From: Brucella oryzae
GTDB lineage: Bacteria; Pseudomonadota; Alphaproteobacteria; Rhizobiales; Rhizobiaceae
NCBI GenBank assembly: GCA_012103035.1
Contig: JAAVLL010000002.1
Location: forward strand, 186,001 to 250,000
Length of the DNA stretch: 64,000 nt
Direction: 5' to 3'
The position numbers and the translations under genes were made by a program. The stretch's first letter is position 1; each line of letters begins with the position of its first letter. The notes below the pieces were generated by a model. That model was given only the letters and a program-made list of their open reading frames with translations. It searched no databases and was not told the origin of the DNA. This document shows, piece by piece, positions 30,698 to 43,293 of this stretch.

Positions 30698-30791
30698 GGG
30701 ACCAATCAAGCCGCGTTCGGGTTGTGCTCCCAAGCCCCAAACGGGCAGCCCGGACGCTTCTTTCTTCCTCAGCAGGACCAAGAGTGGGATC

Positions 30792-31771
<980 letters not shown>

Positions 31772-31774
31772 AAG

Positions 31775-32599
31775 ATGCGGTACATAAAGTTAGCTGGCTT
31801 CTATCTTCTGGTGGCGATCATCATTCTGGTTGCAGTGTTCCCGTTCTATTATGCGATTATCACCAGTGTGAAATCGGGAACGGCGCTGTTTCAGGTCGAT
31901 TACTGGCCGACCAATTTCTCGATTGAGAACTATACCAGCGTGCTGATACAGGGCAGCTTCCTTCGCAGTCTCGGCAATTCGCTGCTGGTGGCTACAGTGG
32001 TCGTGGCGATCTCACTGCTGCTGGCGGTGACAGCGGCATATGCGCTGGCGCGTGTGAAATTTCGTGGTCGCGGACTGTTACTGCTCACCATTCTTTCGGT
32101 GTCGATGTTCCCGCAGATCGCCGTTCTGGCAGGCTTGTTCGAGCTGATCCGCTTCCTCGGCATCTTCAACACGCCGCTGGCACTGATCTTTTCCTATATG
32201 ATCTTCACGCTGCCTTTCACAGTCTGGGTACTCACTACCTTCATGCGCGATCTGCCTATAGAGATCGAAGAAGCAGCCATCGTGGACGGCGCATCGCCAT
32301 GGGTCATCATCACGCGGGTTTTCATGCCGCTCATGTGGCCCGCACTGGTGACGACGGGTCTGCTTGCCTTCATTTCGGCATGGAACGAGTTCCTGTTCGC
32401 GCTCACCTTCACCTCTTCGGGCAGCCAGCGCACCGTGCCTGTGGCTATCGCGCTTCTGTCCGGCAACAGTCAGTTTGAAATCCCCTGGGGCAATATCATG
32501 GCGGCTTCGGTCGTCGTTACGGTTCCCCTTGTCATCCTCGTGCTCATCTTCCAGCGGCGGATCGTGTCCGGTCTGACGGCAGGCGGCGTCAAGGGCTAG
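31775..32599 (+). CDS. thuG: Trehalose/maltose ABC importer permease (MalG-like)
   Basis: Intact, 274 residues with six membrane segments. Starts LVAIIILVAVFPFYYAIITS; the EAA motif is EEAAIVDGASPWVIITRVFM, which contacts the ThuK ATPase. It begins three bases after the thuF stop and is followed 11 bases later by thuK. The pairing of a MalF-like and a MalG-like permease with one binding protein and one ATPase defines a CUT1 family disaccharide importer. Confidence 0.9.
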   Translation: MRYIKLAGFYLLVAIIILVAVFPFYYAIITSVKSGTALFQVDYWPTNFSIENYTSVLIQGSFLRSLGNSLLVATVVVAISLLLAVTAAYALARVKFRGRGLLLLTILSVSMFPQIAVLAGLFELIRFLGIFNTPLALIFSYMIFTLPFTVWVLTTFMRDLPIEIEEAAIVDGASPWVIITRVFMPLMWPALVTTGLLAFISAWNEFLFALTFTSSGSQRTVPVAIALLSGNSQFEIPWGNIMAASVVVTVPLVILVLIFQRRIVSGLTAGGVKG

Positions 32600-32610
32600 G
32601 AGTTTTATAC

Positions 32611-33684
32611 ATGGCAGAACTTCAGTTGCGCGATGTGCGCAAGTCTTTCGGCAACTTCGATGTCATCAAGGGCGTGGATATGGATATCCGGCCCGGCGAG
32701 TTCATGGTCTTCGTTGGCCCTTCCGGTTGCGGAAAGTCCACGCTGTTGCGCCTCATTGCGGGCTTGGAAGAAATTTCATCGGGAAGCCTCGCCATCGATG
32801 GAACAGTGGTCAACAGTTTCGCGCCGTCGAAGCGCGGCATCGCCATGGTGTTTCAGTCCTATGCGCTTTATCCGCATATGACGGTCTATGAGAACATGGC
32901 CTTTGGCATGCAGCTTGCGGGCAAGAGCAAGGATGAATGCAAAAGCCGCATTCACAAGGCCGCGGAGATGCTGCAGCTGACGCCCTATCTTGAGCGCCTG
33001 CCACGCCAGCTTTCCGGTGGGCAGCGGCAGCGCGTCGCGATTGGCCGCGCCATAGTGCGTGATCCGAAAGTGTTCCTCTTCGATGAACCCTTGTCCAACC
33101 TCGATGCGGCACTACGTGTGGCTACAAGGCTTGAGATCGCCAAGCTCCACCAGAGCATGGAAGACACCACCATGATCTATGTCACACACGATCAGGTGGA
33201 GGCGATGACGCTGGCCGACCGCATCTGCGTGCTGCGCGACGGACGGGTGGAGCAGATCGGAACGCCGCTTGAGCTTTACGAAAAGCCGAATTCACTTTTC
33301 GTCGCCGGATTCATCGGGTCACCGAAGATGAATTTCCTGACCGGCAGATATAGTGAGCCTTTTGGCGCGCATACGGTGGGCCTGCGTCCCGAACACCTCG
33401 CCATCGCGCCCGACGGAGGCCATTGGACCGGTCAGGTAATCCACACCGAAATCCTCGGTTCCGATACCTATGTCTATATCGATCTTGGTCTGGAGGAGCC
33501 GCTGGTGGTTCGCGAAAGTGGGGTAGCATCGCGCAGGTCAGGCGAGACGCTCTCGGTTTCCCCGACAGGGGAAAATATTCATCGTTTCGATGAAAAGGCC
33601 GCGCTGTTTGACGCCGACCTCCCAAGCCTCGAGCATGATCCGACCGGAGCGAAACGAGGATCGATAAGATTATGCTTGAAATAG
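32611..33684 (+). CDS. thuK: Trehalose/maltose ABC importer ATPase (MalK-like)
   Basis: 357 residues. Walker [21 protein letters not shown]-loop [20 protein letters not shown], signature [20 protein letters not shown], Walker [17 protein letters not shown] and switch [14 protein letters not shown], then the C-terminal TOBE regulatory domain (MNFLTGRY..., [14 protein letters not shown]). The end is slightly longer than S. meliloti ThuK as I remember it (about 342 residues), so the last 15-20 residues may be misread. Fourth gene of the thu operon. Confidence 0.88.
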   Translation: MAELQLRDVRKSFGNFDVIKGVDMDIRPGEFMVFVGPSGCGKSTLLRLIAGLEEISSGSLAIDGTVVNSFAPSKRGIAMVFQSYALYPHMTVYENMAFGMQLAGKSKDECKSRIHKAAEMLQLTPYLERLPRQLSGGQRQRVAIGRAIVRDPKVFLFDEPLSNLDAALRVATRLEIAKLHQSMEDTTMIYVTHDQVEAMTLADRICVLRDGRVEQIGTPLELYEKPNSLFVAGFIGSPKMNFLTGRYSEPFGAHTVGLRPEHLAIAPDGGHWTGQVIHTEILGSDTYVYIDLGLEEPLVVRESGVASRRSGETLSVSPTGENIHRFDEKAALFDADLPSLEHDPTGAKRGSIRLCLK

Positions 33685-33782
33685 AAGAAGTTAGGGCGCC
33701 GATCCGATCCAATCAGATCAAAACGCGCTTTAACGGCACATGAGACAAATGGGCCGCGATGCCCGCAGCAAGGAGAATACTC

Positions 33783-34568
33783 GTGCCTATTCGTACCATC
33801 GTCTGGGGTGAAAACATTCACGAGCAGATCAATGAAACAGTGCGTTCGGTCTATCCGAACGGTATGCACAACACGATTGCCGAGGCGCTGAATGAGGACA
33901 GCGCAATCGAAGCGACGACTGCCACCTTGCAGGAACCGGAACATGGCTTGCCAGAAGCGCGCCTTGCTGAGACCGATGTGTTGGTCTGGTGGGGTCATAA
34001 GGATCATGGCGCGGTCAGCGATGCAGTGGTGGAGCGCGTGGCCCGACGTGTCTTCGAGGGGATGGGCCTTATCGTACTCCATTCCGGGCATTTCTCCAAA
34101 ATCTTCAAGCGACTTATGGGAACGCCCTGCGCGCTGAAATGGCGTGAAGCGGGTGAGCGTGAACGGTTATGGGTGGTCAATCGCGGTCATCCGATCACGC
34201 AGGGGCTGGACGAGAATTTCGTGCTCGAGAACGAGGAAATGTATGGGGAACAGTTCTCCGTGCCTGAACCGCTCGAAACGGTTTTCATTTCGTGGTTTGC
34301 GGGTGGCGAAGTCTTCCGCTCGGGCATGACCTGGCGGCGCGGCGCGGGCAATGTATTTTACTTTCGGCCCGGCCATGAGACTTATCCCACCTATCACGAC
34401 GCGAATGTGCGAACGGTTCTGCGCAATTCAGTCAAATGGGCTTACAATCCGCAAGCAGCATGGACAGGCATTCATACCGCCCCGAATGTACCCGTCGAGA
34501 TGGCGCTGGAGCCGATCGTGGAGCGCGGGCCGAAATTGCACAAGGCCGGTGAGGCCGGTTATCGCTGA
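33783..34568 (+). CDS. thuA: Trehalose utilisation protein ThuA
   Basis: Intact, 261 residues, ThuA-like (class I glutamine amidotransferase-like) fold. Features: [56 protein letters not shown], and [20 protein letters not shown]. With ThuB it converts imported trehalose through 3-keto-trehalose in Rhizobiales. GTG 33783 is preferred to ATG 33759 because AAGGAGAAT ends six bases upstream of it. It lies about 100 bases after thuK and nine before thuB. Confidence 0.9.
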   Translation: MPIRTIVWGENIHEQINETVRSVYPNGMHNTIAEALNEDSAIEATTATLQEPEHGLPEARLAETDVLVWWGHKDHGAVSDAVVERVARRVFEGMGLIVLHSGHFSKIFKRLMGTPCALKWREAGERERLWVVNRGHPITQGLDENFVLENEEMYGEQFSVPEPLETVFISWFAGGEVFRSGMTWRRGAGNVFYFRPGHETYPTYHDANVRTVLRNSVKWAYNPQAAWTGIHTAPNVPVEMALEPIVERGPKLHKAGEAGYR

Positions 34569-34576
34569 GGTGCATC

Positions 34577-35623
34577 ATGCGTCTTCTTATTCTTGGAACA
34601 GGCGGCATGGCGAAAAACCATGCCGAAGCCTTCAAGGCCATCGAGGGCGTGGAGGTCGTGGCGGCTTGCGATGTTTCGGCGGTGCGCGTCGATGCGTTTT
34701 CAGAAAACCACGACATTCACAATCGTTTCACGCGGCTGGAGGATGCGCTGGAGTGGGATCGCTTCGATGCGGTTGCCAATGTGACCCCGGATGCCATCCA
34801 TCATCCCACCACTCTGGCGCTGGTTGGCGCAGGCAAGCATGTCTTTTGTGAAAAGCCGCTGGCTGAAAGCTACGAGAAGGCTGCAGAAATGGCGGACGCT
34901 GCCGAGCAGGCGGGCGTGGTCAATATGGTCAACCTCACCTATCGCAATGTTGCGCCCTTGCAGAAGGCGCGCGAAATGGTAATGGCGGGTGAGATTGGTC
35001 AGGTGCGCCATTTCGAGGCGTCCTATCTGCAAAGCTGGTTGGTCTCGAAGACCTGGGGCGATTGGAAAACGGAGAGCAAGTGGCTCTGGCGACTTTCCAC
35101 CCGGCACGGCTCCAATGGCGTTCTGGGCGATGTGGGTATCCATATTCTTGACTTCGCTACCTATGCCATCGGCAGCGATGTGGAGCGTGCGTCGGCGCGC
35201 CTCAAGACTTTCGAGAAGGCGGAAAACAACCATATCGGCGAATATGTGCTGGATGCCAATGACAGCTTCGTCATGATGGCGGAATATGCCAATGGCGCAC
35301 TGGGTGTCATCCATGCAAGTCGCTGGGCAACCGGTCATCTGAATGAGCTGCGCCTGCGTATCCATGGCGACAAGGGTGCGCTGGAAATTCTCCACACGCC
35401 TACCGGTTCGAGCCTGCGCGGCTCCATCGGCGAGGATATTGAAACGCCGGTCTGGCGGGATATCGATGCGGGTACGGTAGAGACAAATTACCAGCGTTTT
35501 GCGCGTGCCGTGACCGATGTTGCGGAACTGGAACCGAGCTTCCGTCACGCCGCAAATCTGCAGCGCGTTCTTGACCATGCGATGAGCGTGGACAAGCCAC
35601 TGCCGGAAGTGGTGAACGGATAG
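34577..35623 (+). CDS. thuB: Trehalose utilisation oxidoreductase ThuB (Gfo/Idh/MocA family)
   Basis: Intact, 348 residues. The N-terminal NAD-binding Rossmann fold is RLLILGTGGMAKNHAEAFKA; CEKPLAESYEKAAEMAD holds the conserved catalytic Lys of the EKP motif; the C-terminal alpha/beta domain has WLWRLSTRHGSNGVLGDVGI and HILD. ThuB-type enzymes reduce or oxidise 3-keto-disaccharides. Last gene of the thu operon; a palindromic repeat follows. Confidence 0.9.
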   Translation: MRLLILGTGGMAKNHAEAFKAIEGVEVVAACDVSAVRVDAFSENHDIHNRFTRLEDALEWDRFDAVANVTPDAIHHPTTLALVGAGKHVFCEKPLAESYEKAAEMADAAEQAGVVNMVNLTYRNVAPLQKAREMVMAGEIGQVRHFEASYLQSWLVSKTWGDWKTESKWLWRLSTRHGSNGVLGDVGIHILDFATYAIGSDVERASARLKTFEKAENNHIGEYVLDANDSFVMMAEYANGALGVIHASRWATGHLNELRLRIHGDKGALEILHTPTGSSLRGSIGEDIETPVWRDIDAGTVETNYQRFARAVTDVAELEPSFRHAANLQRVLDHAMSVDKPLPEVVNG

Positions 35624-35661
35624 AACGGAAGCCCTCTCGGTATGACCGGGAGGGCTATCGG

Positions 35662-35735
35662 CTAGTGGTCTGATTCCGACATTTGAAACGGCATCTCATT
35701 CAGACGGGATTCAAATGTCAAATTCAGTCCACTAG
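35662..35735. repeat. 74-bp imperfect palindrome (Bru-RS-like candidate)
   Basis: A 26-base left arm (35662-35687, starting CTAGTGGTCTGATTCCGACA) pairs with the right arm 35710-35735 with only a few mismatches, around a 22-base centre. It sits exactly between the convergent thuB and permease genes, and its right end overlaps the permease stop codon (TAG, 35732-35734). It could be a terminator, but its length and sharp ends look more like a small mobile palindromic repeat of the kind called Bru-RS in Brucella. Identity to that family is from memory and unverified. Confidence 0.6.
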
Positions 35736-37109
35736 CTGTCTTTGGTAAAGGTGTTGTCTACCTCACCACGGAAGAAGTCACGGCCATATATCAAAAGGCA
35801 CAGGACAACACCGGTCGCAAAAGCCCATGCGGCACCGCGCGTGGCAAGAACTGCACCGACCACACCGGCAATGCCGAGATCGCGCTGGGAACGTGCTTCG
35901 AGAATGCCGACCCGGACCGAAACATATCCCTGAATAAGCAAAGTAAGGGCGAGTGCGACACCAAGTATCGGCTGCACCAGGGTGACGATCGGCATCAGGA
36001 ACAGGCCGGTATTGGTGCCCCAGCGAAATGAGCCTGCGCCGCCGAAGATCGAATGCATTGCCTTCTTTCCTTGCGAAAAACGCTCGGTGATGACCACATG
36101 CATAGCTGACCAGAGCGGGCCGCACATGCATACATCCGGTCCAAGAACACTCATTGCAGCATTGCGCCCGCCAAAAATGAGATGCGCCCGGTCTGGGTTG
36201 TAGTCCACTTTTTCATCGGGGCGAGCTTCGTCGGCTTCCTTTAGAATGGCACGGCTTTGCAGGACATCGCCGAACACGACGATATAGGCTGCAAGCATGG
36301 TCGGGATTGCACTGAGAAACATCGAAAGTGGCGGCAAGCCAAGGCCGAAAACAGTATACTCACGCCAAAGCGTGGTGAAATCCGGACTTGTGATCGACCA
36401 TTCGAGCTTTGGCCACTGTGCTTCGCCGAAGAGAGGAGCGATAATGACAGCGAGCAGAATAATCGGGAATACGCCGAGCTTTCCGATAATAGCGAGCACC
36501 GGATTTCTGTTCTTGATGCGCGCAAAATGGCGGGAAAAGATGACATAAAACCAAGGCCGACGGCGATGGTGATCGTGAAGGGAAACGTATCGAAACGTCC
36601 ACCAAGCTGGAAAACCGATATGACTGCGGCAAATCCTGCGCCGACTATAATGCCCGCCTTGATAGCGGCAGGAATGAGTTGCACCACGCGATGCGCCATG
36701 CCCGTCGCACCGATAAAATCGAGAAGATGCCGAGCATCATTTGAAATGCGACCAGCGCATGGACGCGTTCCGGCCCTTCGGGGAATGTGGCGCAATAGGC
36801 CATCAAAAGTGGAATAGCAGGCGTGATCCAGCCCGGAACGACAGGGTCGCCCAGAAGATGGTGCGCGAGATAGAACAGCCCGTTCAGCACGACCACCGCA
36901 AGGGCAACTTCGAAGGGCATTCCAAGGAGCTCAGTCATGAGCGGGATGGCGGACAGATCCACCGCGCACATAAGCAGACCTTGAAAATAGTCAGGCCATT
37001 CGAATTTGTAATGGACGAAAGGCAATCGAATTTTGAACGGTCCGGCAGGCCAATAGGGCTGCTCCTGACCGTCGATGCGTTCAGTGCTCAATTTATTCTC
37101 CGGGGACAT
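35732..37109 (-). CDS. NCS2-like purine/uracil-type permease
   Basis: About 460 residues, polytopic membrane protein of the xanthine/uracil (nucleobase-cation symporter 2) type. N-terminal part FQGLLMCAVDLSAIPLMTEL and VVPGWITPAIPLLMAYCA; middle AAIKAGIIVGAGFAAVISVF; C-terminal half with LGLPPLSMFLSAIPTMLAAY and GGAGSFRWGTNTGLFLMPIV. Two shifts break it, near 36721 and near 36538. The substrate is unclear; its gene follows the iron alcohol dehydrogenase by about 70 bases on the same strand, and the two are probably co-transcribed, suggesting a carboxylate or alcohol-related substrate. Confidence 0.68.
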
Positions 37110-37180
37110 AAGGACAGACTGCGGAGAGTGGCAGTCAGCTCACTTCCCCGGCGCCTGATCCGTCAGGTTGTTATGTTTGG

Positions 37181-38345
37181 TCAGAAAGCTTCGCGATAGA
37201 GTGCCAAAGCGTCGGCCTCGGTCACGTCAACCGGGTTATTGCCCAGAAGCCGGGTTTGCAGCATCGCGTCGCGTGCCAGCATTTCGAGGCTGTCCTCCGT
37301 CACGCCGACATCGCGTAGGCGACGCGGTGCGCCGGACTTGTTCATCAGCTCTTCCATATAGGTAACGAAGGCCGCCGAGCGCGCTTCCGTGGTGCCTTCC
37401 GATTTCTCCAGCAGGAGATCGCCAAGCTCTGCATAAAGCTTGGCTGCGCCCGCCATATTGTAGCGCAGTACCGGTCCCAGCATTAGCGCGTTGGAAAGGC
37501 CATGCGGCACATGATAATGACCACCTAGAGGATAGGCCAGTGCATGAACGGCACCGACAGGCGAATGGAGAAAGCCTGCCCGGCATAATTGGCACCGAGC
37601 AGCATTGCCTCGCGGGCATGGCGATCATTGCCATGGCTGCACGCCGTGATCAGATTGGCCGAAAGAAGCTTCAGCGCTTCGCGGGCGAATGCGTCGGAGA
37701 GCGGGTTCTTCTTGATGCGGCTCGTATATGCCTCGATCGCATGGACCATGGCGTCGATACCGGTTGCAGCCGTATGAAGGGCAGGCAGACCACAGGTCAG
37801 TTCTGCGTCAAGGATAACGAAGTCAGCGTAAAGCTGACGGGCGACCACGCCCATCTTCGTGGTCTCGCCGGTCGTCAGAATGGTGATGTTGGTGACTTCT
37901 GATCCGGTTCCAGCCGTGGTTGGAATCTGGACCAATGGAAGACGGCTGCCCTGCACCTTGCCGATACCGTAGAGTTCGGAAAGTTTTTGTTCGGAGACAA
38001 GCAGCACTGCTGCGAGCTTGGCGATATCCATGGACGAGCCGCCGCCCAAACCGAGCACGAGGTTGCAACCGGCAGTTTTGCTTGCTCGACGCAGGCGAAC
38101 AGCACGGCTTCCGGTGGGTCGGCTACCACATCATCGAAAACGCTGATACCGAAGCCTGCTTTTTCCAGCGAGGCCAGTGCATCGTTAAGGACACCAGCCT
38201 TATGGAGCCCCTTGTCCGTCACGATCAGAATCTTGCGTTCGGAAAACCGTTCGCCGAGAATTTCGCCAAGGCGCTTTGCAGCGCTCCATTCGACGAGCAT
38301 CGAGCCGACCGTATCGAACGAAAATGGCTTGATCTCTGTTGTCAT
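37181..38345 (-). CDS. Iron-containing alcohol dehydrogenase (group III)
   Basis: About 388 residues. NAD-binding region LVLGLGGGSSMDIAKLAAVL and PTTAGTGSEVTNITIL; metal-binding His residues in the DAMVHAIEAYTS, GAVHALAYPLGGHYHVPHG regions. Two shifts: TTTT 38076-38079 (adding one gives QAKTAGCNLVLGLGGGSS) and near 37570 (AFSNSPVGAVHALAYPLGGH). The second ATG (38345) is better spaced to AAGGG than the first (38348). A tandem palindrome about 180 bases upstream (38521-38547) is the likely operator. The alcohol substrate cannot be read from sequence. Confidence 0.84.
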
Positions 38346-38708
38346 CATTCCACCCTTATCACTTTCACCAGCGCCGAGGTCTCTCATTTCCTCACCGGCA
38401 CACAACGCTGGGCTTATTCGGGAGACGCTTCTGTCTTGGGAAGGAAGCGCTCTCGTAGTTTTCCGATGCAGCCGATGCACCGGCGGTCCTGAAAGAAAAG
38501 TCTTGGGAGAAACCTTTCATTTGTTCAATATATTGAACAATGTTCAAAACTGGATGATCGTTACAGGATAAGAAGCCGGACTGTCAATTTCTCCCTTCGG
38601 CTAAGATGTCGAAATCAACTCTTAAAAGCTGTCCGGTGAGGTAGCTCAAAACATAAGTGATTGAAAATGTACCTGTCGTCCGTGTGTTCCACACGACTTT
38701 GTGATGCT
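38346..38708. promoter_or_regulatory. Upstream region of the alcohol dehydrogenase with tandem overlapping palindromes
   Basis: No convincing gene in about 360 bases. Positions 38521-38540 are a perfect 20-base palindrome (TTGTTCAATATATTGAACAA). Overlapping it, 38533-38547 is a second palindrome, TTGAACA-A-TGTTCAA. Three TTGAACA-type half-sites are thus arranged in tandem, a layout typical of a cooperative repressor or activator site. It is upstream of the leftward dehydrogenase-permease pair; the AraC gene ends on the other side. Regulator unknown. Confidence 0.65.
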
Positions 38709-39457
38709 TCAATCAAAATAACTTGCCGGACTTCGCCCAAGGCTGCGTTTGAACGTTGCGGCGAAAGCGCTTGTGCTTTGGTACCCGCAGTCCAGTGCGA
38801 CGGTAACAACAGGCATGCCTGCAGCCAAAGCGGGCAGGGCAGCGAGCAATCGTGCCTGTTGTCGCCAGCGACCATAGGTCATTCCGGTTTCACGCTCGAA
38901 ATGGCGCATGAAACTGCGCCTGCTCATGCCCATTCGACAGGCGGCGGCATCAAGGGTTAGTTCCGTATCGGGCTTCGATTGCAATGCTCCGCAAAGATCG
39001 CGGAATCGTTGATCGACGGGCATGGGTAGATTGAGGGGCTCTGCGGGGAGAAAGGTCAGTTCTTCCAACAAAAGTTCACTGATGCGCTGTGTAAGGGACG
39101 TGATGGCGCGATCCTGCAAATCAACCAGACGCAGGATCAACTCCCGCAATAAGGGCGAAACTTCCACTACGCCGCAGGACGAGGGAGAGGCCGGGCAGCG
39201 TCGGGACGGACAAAGATAGTGCGAAACTGAACCGGTCCGTGGCTGCGCGTTGCATGTTCCACCATCGAAGGTACCCATACCGCGCGGTTGGGCGGTACGA
39301 CCCATGTGCCATTCTCCGTTGTGACGGATACTACACCGGCGCGCGCATAGATCAATTGCGCATCCTGATGGCGGTGTGGTGGTCCGGCAAAGGCAGCATC
39401 ATCTTGCGCCAGGGCAGACAGGCCAAGTGCAAGCGGTGGAGGGTAATTCAGCGACAT
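38709..39457 (-). CDS. AraC-family transcriptional regulator with N-terminal cupin domain
   Basis: About 250 residues. N-terminal AraC_binding cupin (PHRHQDAQLIYARAGVVSVT, WVVPPNRAVWVPSMVEHATR); C-terminal double helix-turn-helix (LDAAACRMGMSRRSFMRHFE, GYQSTSAFAATFKRSLGRSP). The halves are joined by adding one base at GGG 39183-39185 (plus strand), giving ARPLPSSCGVVEVSPLL. ATG 39457 has AAGGG upstream. It lies beside the alcohol dehydrogenase operon on the same strand, but the intergenic distance suggests separate transcription. Target not known. Confidence 0.84.
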
Positions 39458-39602
39458 GGGTTGACCCTTTTGCACTCTACAATGACCCGAATGCGCAAGA
39501 ATGCCAACATCCAATCGTCTATGCTTAGTTAAAGAAGTTCATTTTCCAGAGAGCCAGACATTGCCCGTTTGCGCATGCCTTAAGACATTGGCTTCGACGG
39601 AG

Positions 39603-39680
39603 TTGAACGCTCCGGCCGGCGATGCGCGTCTCGCTTCCGTACTTCTTCTCCTTCGACTTACCGGCGACCGTTGGGCCTGA
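39603..39680 (+). other. Candidate leucine-rich leader peptide upstream of leuA
   Basis: A short frame ending at TGA 39678-39680 encodes ASVLLLLRLTGDRWA, with four leucine codons in a row (CTT CTT CTC CTT), then Arg, then Leu. It ends 83 bases before leuA. Such a run is the signature of leu-type attenuation. No ATG is in frame; TTG 39603 or TTG 39588 would be the start, unless a base is missing as elsewhere. A small hairpin (GCTGT/ACAGC, about 39732-39746) with a T-rich stretch follows, partly overlapping the leuA ribosome-binding site. Confidence 0.4.
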
Positions 39681-39700
39681 TGGCATCCCGGCGGTCGTAG

Positions 39701-41469
<1,769 letters not shown>

Positions 41470-41473
<4 letters not shown>

Positions 41474-41500
41474 CCTCAACTAAGGTTGAGGAATTAGAGA
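41470..41500 (+). promoter_or_regulatory. SoxR box and MerR-type promoter upstream of the cytochrome c gene
   Basis: CCTCAACTAAGGTTGAGG at 41474-41491 is an 18-base inverted repeat matching the SoxR operator pattern (CCTCAA-N6-TTGAGG). It lies between -35 TTGACC (41470-41475) and a -10-like TAGAGA (41495-41500), a 19-base spacer as required by MerR-family activators. It would respond to SoxR encoded about 1.1 kb downstream. It directs transcription into the cytochrome c gene at 41530. Confidence 0.82.
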
Positions 41501-41529
41501 GGCATGGCCGATTATCTGGAGTATCGTCC

Positions 41530-41921
41530 ATGCGCTTATCGCTTCTTCTTGTTCCTCTGGCTTTTCTACCGCCCTTATTGTCTCGACAGCTGCCTTCGGC
41601 GATGAAGGCGATGTCGTGGCGGGAGAGAAACTCTTCAAACGATGCTCTGTCTGCCACACGGCAGATGCTGATGAGAGCAAGCGTGGCCCGTCGTTAAAAG
41701 GCGTCGTCGGACGCAAGGCCGCTTCCTATCCCGGCTATCCCTATTCGGATGCGATGCGTAAGGCAGCTGCCGAAGGCCTTGTCTGGAACGAAGGCGAACT
41801 GAAGAGTTTTCTCAAGAGACCCCAAGCCAAGGTGAAAGGTACCTGGATGGTGTTTGCTGGTCTGACCAAGGACAAGGATCTTGAGAACATGATTGCTTAT
41901 TTGAAGCAGCATTCCGAGTAG
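41530..41921 (+). CDS. Class I c-type cytochrome (soluble, periplasmic)
   Basis: About 130 residues. A signal peptide (LSLLLVPLAFSTALIVSTAA) followed by GEKLFKRCSVCHTADADESK, with the CSVCH haem-attachment motif, and the Met-ligand region VKGTWMVFAGLTKDKDLENM, IAYLKQH at the end. The signal and mature parts are in different frames; one added T at TTTT 41572-41575 joins them. Resembles cytochrome c2/c550 electron carriers. A SoxR box lies 39 bases upstream, so it appears to be part of a redox-stress regulon, which is unusual for a cytochrome c. Confidence 0.84.
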
Positions 41922-41970
41922 CTGTTTCCAGCCGATGTGGCCGAGCGGGTATCCCGCCGCAAGGCCATGG

Positions 41971-42003
41971 CCGGTCGGAAACGCTGCGGGCGTTTCCGAC
42001 CGG
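41971..42003. terminator. Perfect 14-bp hairpin after the cytochrome c gene
   Basis: Arms 41971-41984 and 41990-42003 (starting CCGGTCGG, ending CCGACCGG) are perfectly complementary around a five-base loop. No T tract follows on either strand. It lies between the cytochrome c gene and the flavin reductase-like gene and may terminate or stabilise transcripts. Confidence 0.6.
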
Positions 42004-42038
42004 TACTACATAGGTATTCAATCTGAAGGGTTCGCAAG

Positions 42039-42574
42039 ATGTTGAACAGAAACGTGCTGCATATAGATCGCGACCCAATCGGCGCCGTTTCTAAACGAGA
42101 ATTCGCGGACGCGATGTCGCGGATGGCGGCTACCGTGTCCGTGGTAACGGCGCATGACGCTGGTGAAGCCCACGGCCGCACGGTAACTGCAGTGCTATCG
42201 CTTTCGGCGGAACCGCCGATGGTTCTGGTGTCGGTAAAAGCGATAGCGCGCTGGCTGCGGCAATCATGACTGATGGCGGTTTCTCGCTTGCCATGCTCGC
42301 AGAGGGCCAGGAAATGATCGGTGATGCCTTTGCAGGCAAGATACCGCATGCGCAACGTTTTCTGATCGGCGTGTGGGGCGAGTGGCCGTCAGGCAGACCG
42401 CATCTCTTTGGCGCTTCGGCCGCTATCGATTGTGAATTGGCGGGCAGCGTTCCAATTGCGGATCATACGCTCTTTGCCGGGCTGGTAACGAACACCGATC
42501 TGCCTTTGCACTCACGTCCATTGTTGTGGGCGCGTCGCAACTATCGCGCGCTGAGACATGACATGGATTTATGA
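42039..42574 (+). CDS. Flavin reductase-like domain protein
   Basis: About 178 residues, FMN-binding split barrel of the flavin reductase family: SKREFADAMSRMAATVSVVT, RTVTAVLSLSAEPPMVLVSV, IPHAQRFLIGVWGEWPSGRP and DHTLFAGLV. One shift near AAAA 42233-42236 separates the halves; adding one A gives VKSDSALAAAIMTDGGFSLA. Such proteins supply reduced flavin to monooxygenases or act as NAD(P)H:FMN reductases. It lies between a SoxR-box-driven cytochrome c and soxR, suggesting a role in redox stress. Confidence 0.8.
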
Positions 42575-42616
42575 GATGTCTTGCGTTGTTGTGGGGTAGC
42601 AGCCTACACAATCGGC

Positions 42617-43102
42617 ATGATTGAGTTAGACGATATGGAACAATCCGGTCTCAAGAAAAGTCTCACCGTTGGTGACGTTTCGCGGCGTGCTGGCGTGGCT
42701 GTTTCGACAGTCCATTTCTATGAAACCAAGGGCCTGATTGAGGGGTGGCGTACAGAGGGAAATCAGCGTCGCTATCACCGTGCTGTGTTGCGCCGCATCG
42801 CTATCATCAAGATCGCGCAACGCGCAGGCATCCCTCTGGCGATCATTCGTGAAGCCCTGGCGGATCTTCCGCACGACCACGTCCCGACGGCAGAGGACTG
42901 GAAAGGCTTTTCGGAAGCCTGGAAAGATATGCTTCAGGAACGTATCGACAGTCTGATGCAGCTTCGCGATCAGATAACGAGCTGTATCGGTTGCGGTTGT
43001 CTCTCGCTTTCCGAATGCCCACTGCGTAATCCCGATGACGTCCTTGGCCAACAGGGTGCCGGTCCCAGAAGGTTGATGGTCAAGACGGACAATCCGATCT
43101 GA
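42617..43102 (+). CDS. soxR: Redox-sensitive transcriptional activator SoxR
   Basis: Intact, 161 residues. MerR-type N-terminus SLTVGDVSRRAGVAVSTVHF then YETKGLIEGWRTEGNQRRYH, a dimer coiled coil, and the four-cysteine [2Fe-2S] cluster site CIGCGCLSLSEC (C-x2-C-x-C-x5-C) that defines SoxR. It activates promoters with a 19-20 base spacer when oxidised by redox-cycling compounds. Two matching SoxR boxes lie in this window (41474-41491 and 43232-43249). ATG 42617 or 42635 are possible starts. Confidence 0.93.
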   Translation: MIELDDMEQSGLKKSLTVGDVSRRAGVAVSTVHFYETKGLIEGWRTEGNQRRYHRAVLRRIAIIKIAQRAGIPLAIIREALADLPHDHVPTAEDWKGFSEAWKDMLQERIDSLMQLRDQITSCIGCGCLSLSECPLRNPDDVLGQQGAGPRRLMVKTDNPI

Positions 43103-43227
43103 CTTCCCAGCGTCCGAACCGAACCCTCCCGACCGCCATTGCGCTCGTTCGCCGTGGCGGTTTTTCCGTGGATTTGGGCCGAATTTCGGATCGTCCAGAA
43201 CTCGGTGTTTGCAATGGAAATAGCCTA

Positions 43228-43258
43228 TTGACCTCAATCAAGGTTGAGGTCCTATAAA
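43228..43258 (+). promoter_or_regulatory. SoxR box and MerR-type promoter upstream of the MFS exporter
   Basis: CCTCAATCAAGGTTGAGG (43232-43249) is a SoxR inverted repeat lying between -35 TTGACC (43228-43233) and -10 TATAAA (43253-43258), with exactly 19 bases of spacer. The transcript would begin about 30 bases before the GTG start at 43294. Together with soxR just upstream this is a textbook SoxR-activated promoter. Confidence 0.9.
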
Positions 43259-43293
43259 CCGGTCGGCAACAATTCAGTTCATGGAGGCCGACA

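Noticed and set aside
41934..41966. Sequence resembling the D-arm of a serine or leucine tRNA (TGGCCGAGCGGGT)
   Set aside because: No acceptor stem, anticodon arm or T-arm follows at the right distances; the next structure is an unrelated 14-base hairpin.
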